9,375 nt of DNA. Source: an uncultured Prevotella sp. GTDB lineage: Bacteria > Bacteroidota > Bacteroidia > Bacteroidales > Bacteroidaceae. Position 1 is the first letter of the stretch; every line of letters starts with the position of its first letter. The stretch lies in NCBI GenBank assembly GCA_946999025.1, contig CAMQBP010000064.1, positions 1 through 9,375 of the forward strand. Direction: 5' to 3'. A program made the position numbers and the translations under genes. This document shows, in pieces, positions 6,318-9,375 of this stretch. The notes under the pieces are model-generated. The model was not told the DNA's origin, did no database searches, and saw only the letters and a program-made list of their open reading frames with translations.

Positions 6318-6342
6318 AAAAAAAAGAGTACCGCCGTACTCT
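6318..6342 (-). terminator. Intrinsic terminator of the small RNA, possibly shared with the murB operon
   Basis: On the minus strand AGAGTAC (6342-6336), loop GGCG and GTACTCT (6331-6325) form a perfect 7-bp stem, followed by eight T residues (6325-6318). It lies about 190 bases after the MBL-fold gene, so it would also stop read-through from that operon. Confidence 0.88.
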
Positions 6343-6380
6343 CAATCTTATTAACCTTAAATCTAATACTATGAAAAACA
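6318..6380 (-). ncRNA. Predicted short small RNA, antisense to MKK/MKN-type translation starts
   Basis: A free-standing minus-strand unit. It has a near-ideal promoter (listed separately), a leader of about 38 bases and a terminator hairpin (6325-6342) ending in U8. The predicted RNA is about 63 nt. Its unstructured 5' part is the exact complement of a normal-looking translation start: on the plus strand, ATTAACCTTAAATC then TAATACTATGAAAAACA. The RNA could thus pair with the leader and first codons of mRNAs for exported proteins that begin MKN or MKK. I recall families of paralogous small RNAs in Bacteroides and similar intergenic sequences in Bacteroidales, but cannot confirm the relationship. 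The promoter and terminator are seen in the sequence; the RNA and its targets are inference. Confidence 0.6.
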
Positions 6381-6385
6381 CATTG

Positions 6386-6415
6386 CAAAGTTACAAAATG
6401 ATTTTATATCTGCAA
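6386..6415 (-). promoter_or_regulatory. Promoter of the predicted small RNA
   Basis: On the minus strand TTG (6415-6413), a 19-base spacer and TAACTTTG (6393-6386) match the Bacteroidetes -33/-7 consensus TTG-N19-TAnnTTTG. Transcription would start near 6379-6381. It lies outside any coding region, and no open frame of useful size follows on the minus strand before the terminator. Confidence 0.65.
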
Positions 6416-6529
6416 GCTTTGGCCATAAATTTGGACTTTTTATAACTATTTTTAATCGAGCTAAAGGTATTTTTGACAAGAAGACACGATTTGCGAAGAA
6501 AATGTTGACAAATGCAAACGGCGCACTTT

Positions 6530-7291
6530 TTACACGTCTATCTGCAATCCGTCATAGGCCAATTGCATGCCAACGGGCAGCTGTTTGTTCACTTCTTCAT
6601 GAAAGCCCACCTGATGATTCATGTGTACAAAATAGGTTCGTTGGGCCCCTACCCGCTTGGCAAACGCCACGGCTTCATCCACCGTCATGTGAGAATGGTG
6701 CTGCGGCTGATACCTCAGCGCGTTCACAACGAGCGTGTCGATACCTTCCAGATAAGCATATTCGGCCTCATCGATGGTCTTCATGTCCGTGATATAGGCA
6801 AGGTTACCAAACCGATAGCCCAAGATGGGCAACTTGTCATGAATCACCTGGATAGGCAACACCTCGACATCCCCAATGGTCAGGGGCTGATGGGGGAAGA
6901 CAGGGGCTAATTCGAGCCGTGGCACACCGGGATAAAGTTTCTCAGTAAAGCAATAAGGCATGGTCTGATGCAGAAGGTCTACCGTGTGCTGGTCTGCAAA
7001 AACATGCACGGAACCGAACACACAGAAAGGGCGCAAATCATCGATGCCAGCCACATGGTCATAATGAATATGCGTGAGCAACACACCATCTAATGGAGCA
7101 AAGGCAAAGGGCATAAGCTGCTGACGGATGTCGGGACCGCAGTCAATGAGAATCCTCGTTGTTTGTGCTTCCAGCAAAGCGGCTGTACGCAAACGCTTGT
7201 CATGAGGGTCAGCACTCTCACATACCGCACAATGACATCCCAAAGAAGGAACGCCACCCGATGTGCCGGTACCCAAGAATGTTAATCTCAT
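6530..7291 (-). CDS. MBL-fold metallohydrolase, PhnP-like
   Basis: A 253-residue metallo-beta-lactamase-fold hydrolase. It opens with MRLTFLGTGTSGGVP (residues 1-15) and has a Cys cluster C19-x-C21-xx-C24, the position of the structural zinc site in PhnP-type enzymes. The metal-binding motif THIHYDH (73-79; His74, His76, Asp78, His79) follows, then His151, ITDMKTI with Asp169, and HMNH (223-226). PhnP hydrolyses phosphoribosyl cyclic phosphate, but no phosphonate-degradation genes are nearby, so the substrate is open; a cyclic nucleotide or other phosphodiester is plausible. Its ATG overlaps the murB stop codon (ATGA, 7288-7291), implying translational coupling. All expected metal ligands are present, so it should be active. 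Fold certain, substrate unknown. Confidence 0.92.
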   Translation of the reverse strand: MRLTFLGTGTSGGVPSLGCHCAVCESADPHDKRLRTAALLEAQTTRILIDCGPDIRQQLMPFAFAPLDGVLLTHIHYDHVAGIDDLRPFCVFGSVHVFADQHTVDLLHQTMPYCFTEKLYPGVPRLELAPVFPHQPLTIGDVEVLPIQVIHDKLPILGYRFGNLAYITDMKTIDEAEYAYLEGIDTLVVNALRYQPQHHSHMTVDEAVAFAKRVGAQRTYFVHMNHQVGFHEEVNKQLPVGMQLAYDGLQIDV

Positions 7292-8301
7292 AAGATGTTT
7301 ACCTCTGGTTTAATGATGATGCCGAAGCGTTGGAAGACATCATGCCGTATGGCCTCACACAATTTTACAATATCGCTTCCGGTGGCTCCCCCACGATTCA
7401 CCAGCACAAGTGCTTGCTTGTCGTGTACACCGGCGGGCCCCATGGAACGGCCTTTCCACCCACATTGGTCAATTAACCAACCAGCTGGAATCTTCTCATG
7501 TTCATCATCTATGGTATAATGGGGCATCTGAGGATATTGCATGGCCAGACGTTCATACTCCTTCCTGCCAACAATGGGGTTCATAAAGAAGCTGCCTGCA
7601 TTGCCTTGCACCTGTGGATCGGGCAGTTTGGCCTGACGAATGGCGATGATGGTTTGGCGCAATTGCTGTGGCGTGGGGTGTTCTATTCCCTGTCGCTGCA
7701 ATGCTGCTCGAATGTTACCATAATCTAAATGAGGACGGTAGGTACAGTCAAAACGGAACTCAACATGGGTGATGACAAACCGATTTTTCCACTCATCCTT
7801 GAATTTACTGTATCGGTAGGCGTAGTTACAATCAGCGCGAGAGAACGTTACCTCATGCCCCGTGGCGATTTCTACAGCCGTTACGGAGTGGATGAATTGG
7901 CTAACCTCGCTGCCGTAAGCACCGATGTTTTGCACGGCCGCAGCGCCTACCGTTCCGGGAATCAAAGAGAGGTTTTCCAAACCGTATGCCCCTTGCTCGA
8001 CACTGGTGGCGACCAAATCGTCCCAAACCTCGCCACTGCCACTCTTGATGACAGCCTCATGGTTGTTGATTGCAAGGTCTATCGAACGAATGTTCGAGCA
8101 CAAAACGGTGCCATCAAAATCTTTTGTCAACAACAGATTGCTGCCTTTTCCCAATGGCATGATGGGATAATCGGCCTCGGTGAGCCTCGATAGAGCTTCG
8201 AGAAGTTCGGCTTTCGTATCAAACTCTATGAAACGACGGCACGAAACATCGATGCCAAACGTGTTGTGATGCAGCAAACTATGGTTGTGTATATCTCTCA
8301 T
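7288..8301 (-). CDS. murB: UDP-N-acetylenolpyruvoylglucosamine reductase
   Basis: Cytoplasmic FAD enzyme that uses NADPH to reduce UDP-GlcNAc-enolpyruvate to UDP-MurNAc, the second committed step of peptidoglycan precursor synthesis. The 337-residue length and the YAYRYSKFKDEW segment (160-171) fit the longer type I (E. coli-like) form. FAD-binding motifs are PLGKGSNLLL (49-58) and SLIPGTVGAAAVQNIGAYG (112-130). Catalytic candidates are Arg163, Ser237 in AGSFFMNP (235-242) and Glu333 in KPEVNIL at the C-terminus. AGWLIDQCGWKG (273-284) is the conserved C-terminal signature. The start codon is 10 bases after the lipoprotein stop codon and the stop codon overlaps the MBL gene, so it is the middle gene of a three-gene operon. 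Identification firm. Confidence 0.98.
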   Translation of the reverse strand: MRDIHNHSLLHHNTFGIDVSCRRFIEFDTKAELLEALSRLTEADYPIMPLGKGSNLLLTKDFDGTVLCSNIRSIDLAINNHEAVIKSGSGEVWDDLVATSVEQGAYGLENLSLIPGTVGAAAVQNIGAYGSEVSQFIHSVTAVEIATGHEVTFSRADCNYAYRYSKFKDEWKNRFVITHVEFRFDCTYRPHLDYGNIRAALQRQGIEHPTPQQLRQTIIAIRQAKLPDPQVQGNAGSFFMNPIVGRKEYERLAMQYPQMPHYTIDDEHEKIPAGWLIDQCGWKGRSMGPAGVHDKQALVLVNRGGATGSDIVKLCEAIRHDVFQRFGIIIKPEVNIL

Positions 8302-8311
8302 TCCAACTCTT

Positions 8312-9169
8312 TCAGCTATTAAATTTCATCAATTTCCATTCAGATTTCAGCCGACGGAACACCATGATATTCTCCAAATCGGTAGCAATACCACGAACAA
8401 CAAAGACTTTCTGATTCCCACGCTTATGCTTCTGACCATAAACTATATTGTAGATATTTCCTTTGGGGATGATGGGTGGTTTGAAAGCCGACCACTGTTC
8501 GGGAACAATAGAACCCGTGATAGTTCCAAAATCGTCATCGGGATCGGGAGCTGTAAACTCAACTGTCTCGTTCATGCTGCGCACCTGAAAAGCACTATCT
8601 ACAGCAAATCGCTGGTAAAACTGCAAAAAAGAGCCGTTGACATTCTCGTGTATTGGCTGGTAAACAATTGAGGTAAGCGTGAACTCACCATTGATTCGAT
8701 TGAAGACATACTGCTTGATGGTTTTGTTTTTGAAAAATATCTTTTCAACAATCACCTGGTTCACCGACGTGTCTTTCACCACATCCATCTGCTTGAGGTT
8801 GTCAAAAATGAGCGTAAAATAGCCTTGTTTCATGAAAAAGTAGTCCATCTTCCACTGCTCTTTCTTGATTTCTTCTGCCTGTTCTCCATGCTTTATCACG
8901 GGTAGCGGAAACTTCACACGCTTGAGTTGCAACTTCTTGTTTGCTGCAAAATTAAAGATAAAGTCGTCAAACAGCTCGTCGGCAGACTTCGACATGGGCG
9001 ATTCAGCAATGATAGCCGACAGGGTATCCTCGTCAACACTATCCTCTGCACTGGAATCTACCGCCAATGTATCAACGGCTTGAGGCTTTTTATCCACACA
9101 TCCCGTTGTGGAAAACAGGACCGATGTCAGCACCATCAATGCCATAACGAAGAAAGTAAATTTTCTCAT
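8312..9169 (-). CDS. Lipoprotein with two tandem copies of a Bacteroidetes domain (DUF4348-like)
   Basis: A 285-residue exported lipoprotein. The signal is MRKFTFFVMALMVLTSVLFS followed by TTGC, with Cys24 the likely lipid site. An acidic, low-complexity linker follows (about 31-50). The rest appears to be two related domains, at about 64-172 and 178-285. F-xx-F-xxx-FA starts at Phe67 and recurs at Phe181, EQW occurs at 104-106 and 224-226, and VFxR at 155-158 and 270-273. The closing segments GEFTLTSIVYQP and SEWKLMKFNS recall NTF2-like folds. From memory it resembles the Bacteroidetes DUF4348 family; no enzymatic residues are apparent. It is the first gene of the murB operon, 10 bases before murB, which hints at an envelope role but proves nothing. 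Upstream are repeated promoter-like sequences. Confidence 0.85.
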   Translation of the reverse strand: MRKFTFFVMALMVLTSVLFSTTGCVDKKPQAVDTLAVDSSAEDSVDEDTLSAIIAESPMSKSADELFDDFIFNFAANKKLQLKRVKFPLPVIKHGEQAEEIKKEQWKMDYFFMKQGYFTLIFDNLKQMDVVKDTSVNQVIVEKIFFKNKTIKQYVFNRINGEFTLTSIVYQPIHENVNGSFLQFYQRFAVDSAFQVRSMNETVEFTAPDPDDDFGTITGSIVPEQWSAFKPPIIPKGNIYNIVYGQKHKRGNQKVFVVRGIATDLENIMVFRRLKSEWKLMKFNS

Positions 9170-9254
9170 ACGAACGTTTTTGCTTATAAAATCCTCTCAC
9201 TTATTTCTAACGTACCCACCCGCATTCCAATGAATACACGACTATTCTGAACGA

Positions 9255-9344
9255 AGGTGCAGCCTATTTTATGCAAAAATAGTGCAAACCGAAGGCAATC
9301 AAACCGTGTTTGAATTGCTGAGGTGCAGCCTATTTTATGCAAAA
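9255..9344. repeat. 24-bp perfect direct repeats flanking an imperfect hairpin
   Basis: Bases 9255-9278 and 9321-9344 are identical (starting aggtgcagcc, ending tatgcaaaa), 66 bases apart. Between them GCAATCAAAC (9295-9304) pairs with GTTTGaATTGC (9308-9318) with one bulged A, loop CGT. Each direct repeat carries at its right edge most of a minus-strand -7 element. The unit looks like a mobile or dispersed regulatory repeat; I recall similar TGCATAAAATAGGCTGCACCT-like sequences (written from 20 bases at most: GCATAAAATAGGCTGCACCT) in Bacteroidales, unverified. Confidence 0.8.
9274..9303 (-). promoter_or_regulatory. Probable promoter of the lipoprotein-murB-MBL operon
   Basis: On the minus strand TTTG (9303-9300), an 18-base spacer and TATTTTTG (9281-9274) fit the Bacteroidetes consensus. 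Transcription would start near 9267, giving a leader of about 97 bases. A second -7 match, TAATTTTG (9347-9340), sits in the upstream repeat copy but has no visible -33 partner. Confidence 0.5.
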
Positions 9345-9375
9345 TTACGACTTAATTTCGAGATAAGTCTTCTTT

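Noticed and set aside
6468..6475. Plus-strand TATTTTTG promoter -7 match heading toward the 3' end of the MBL gene
   Set aside because: The nearest TTTG is 34 bases upstream, far from the usual spacing, and no plus-strand gene follows; AT-rich chance match.
1..9375. CRISPR arrays, tRNA or rRNA genes, insertion-sequence ends
   Set aside because: No regularly spaced long repeats, no cloverleaf-like segment and no transposase fragment were seen on reading both strands.

Overview
The window looks like chromosomal DNA of a Bacteroidales bacterium, most likely a member of the Prevotellaceae. The reasons are the families present (relaxed-lipobox lipoproteins, a YtxH/holin-like membrane operon, a Bacteroidales-style TPR protein beside def and thrS), the weak Shine-Dalgarno sequences, and several upstream sequences that match the Bacteroidetes promoter form TAnnTTTG with TTG/TTTG about 18-21 bases further upstream. 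The genus is inference; no rRNA gene or other decisive marker is present.

Region 1 (1-4357, all minus strand). Read in the direction of transcription: a SPOR-domain lipoprotein, ruvX (Holliday-junction resolvase/rRNA-processing nuclease family), def (peptide deformylase), a large secreted or periplasmic TPR protein, and the 5' part of thrS, which runs off the left edge. thrS has its own promoter. def and the TPR gene are closely spaced. The ruvX-def and SPOR-ruvX gaps hold short degenerate tandem repeats.

Region 2 (4358-5514, plus strand). A divergent intergenic region with two adjacent perfect palindromes leads into a tight three-gene operon. It encodes a YtxH-like protein, a two-helix holin-like membrane protein and an unrecognised 88-residue basic protein, and it ends in a strong intrinsic terminator.

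Region 3 (5515-6529). About 1 kb without a convincing protein gene. It contains a perfect 10-bp-arm hairpin in what looks like a dispersed repeat and, at 6318-6380 on the minus strand, a very short transcription unit: a near-ideal Bacteroidetes promoter, about 40 bases of leader and an intrinsic terminator. The predicted RNA is antisense to a typical translation-start sequence (leader plus ATGAAAAAC). It therefore resembles a trans-acting small RNA that would mask the start codons of MKK/MKN-type signal-peptide genes. This is the most interesting element in the window.

Region 4 (6530-9375, minus strand). A lipoprotein with an internally duplicated domain, murB (peptidoglycan precursor synthesis) and a PhnP-like metallo-beta-lactamase-fold hydrolase form an operon with gaps of 10 and -4 bases. 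Upstream is a 24-bp perfect direct repeat; each copy carries a promoter -7 match, and an imperfect hairpin lies between them.

Most of the coding content is ordinary housekeeping and cell-envelope function. The novelty lies in the intergenic elements.
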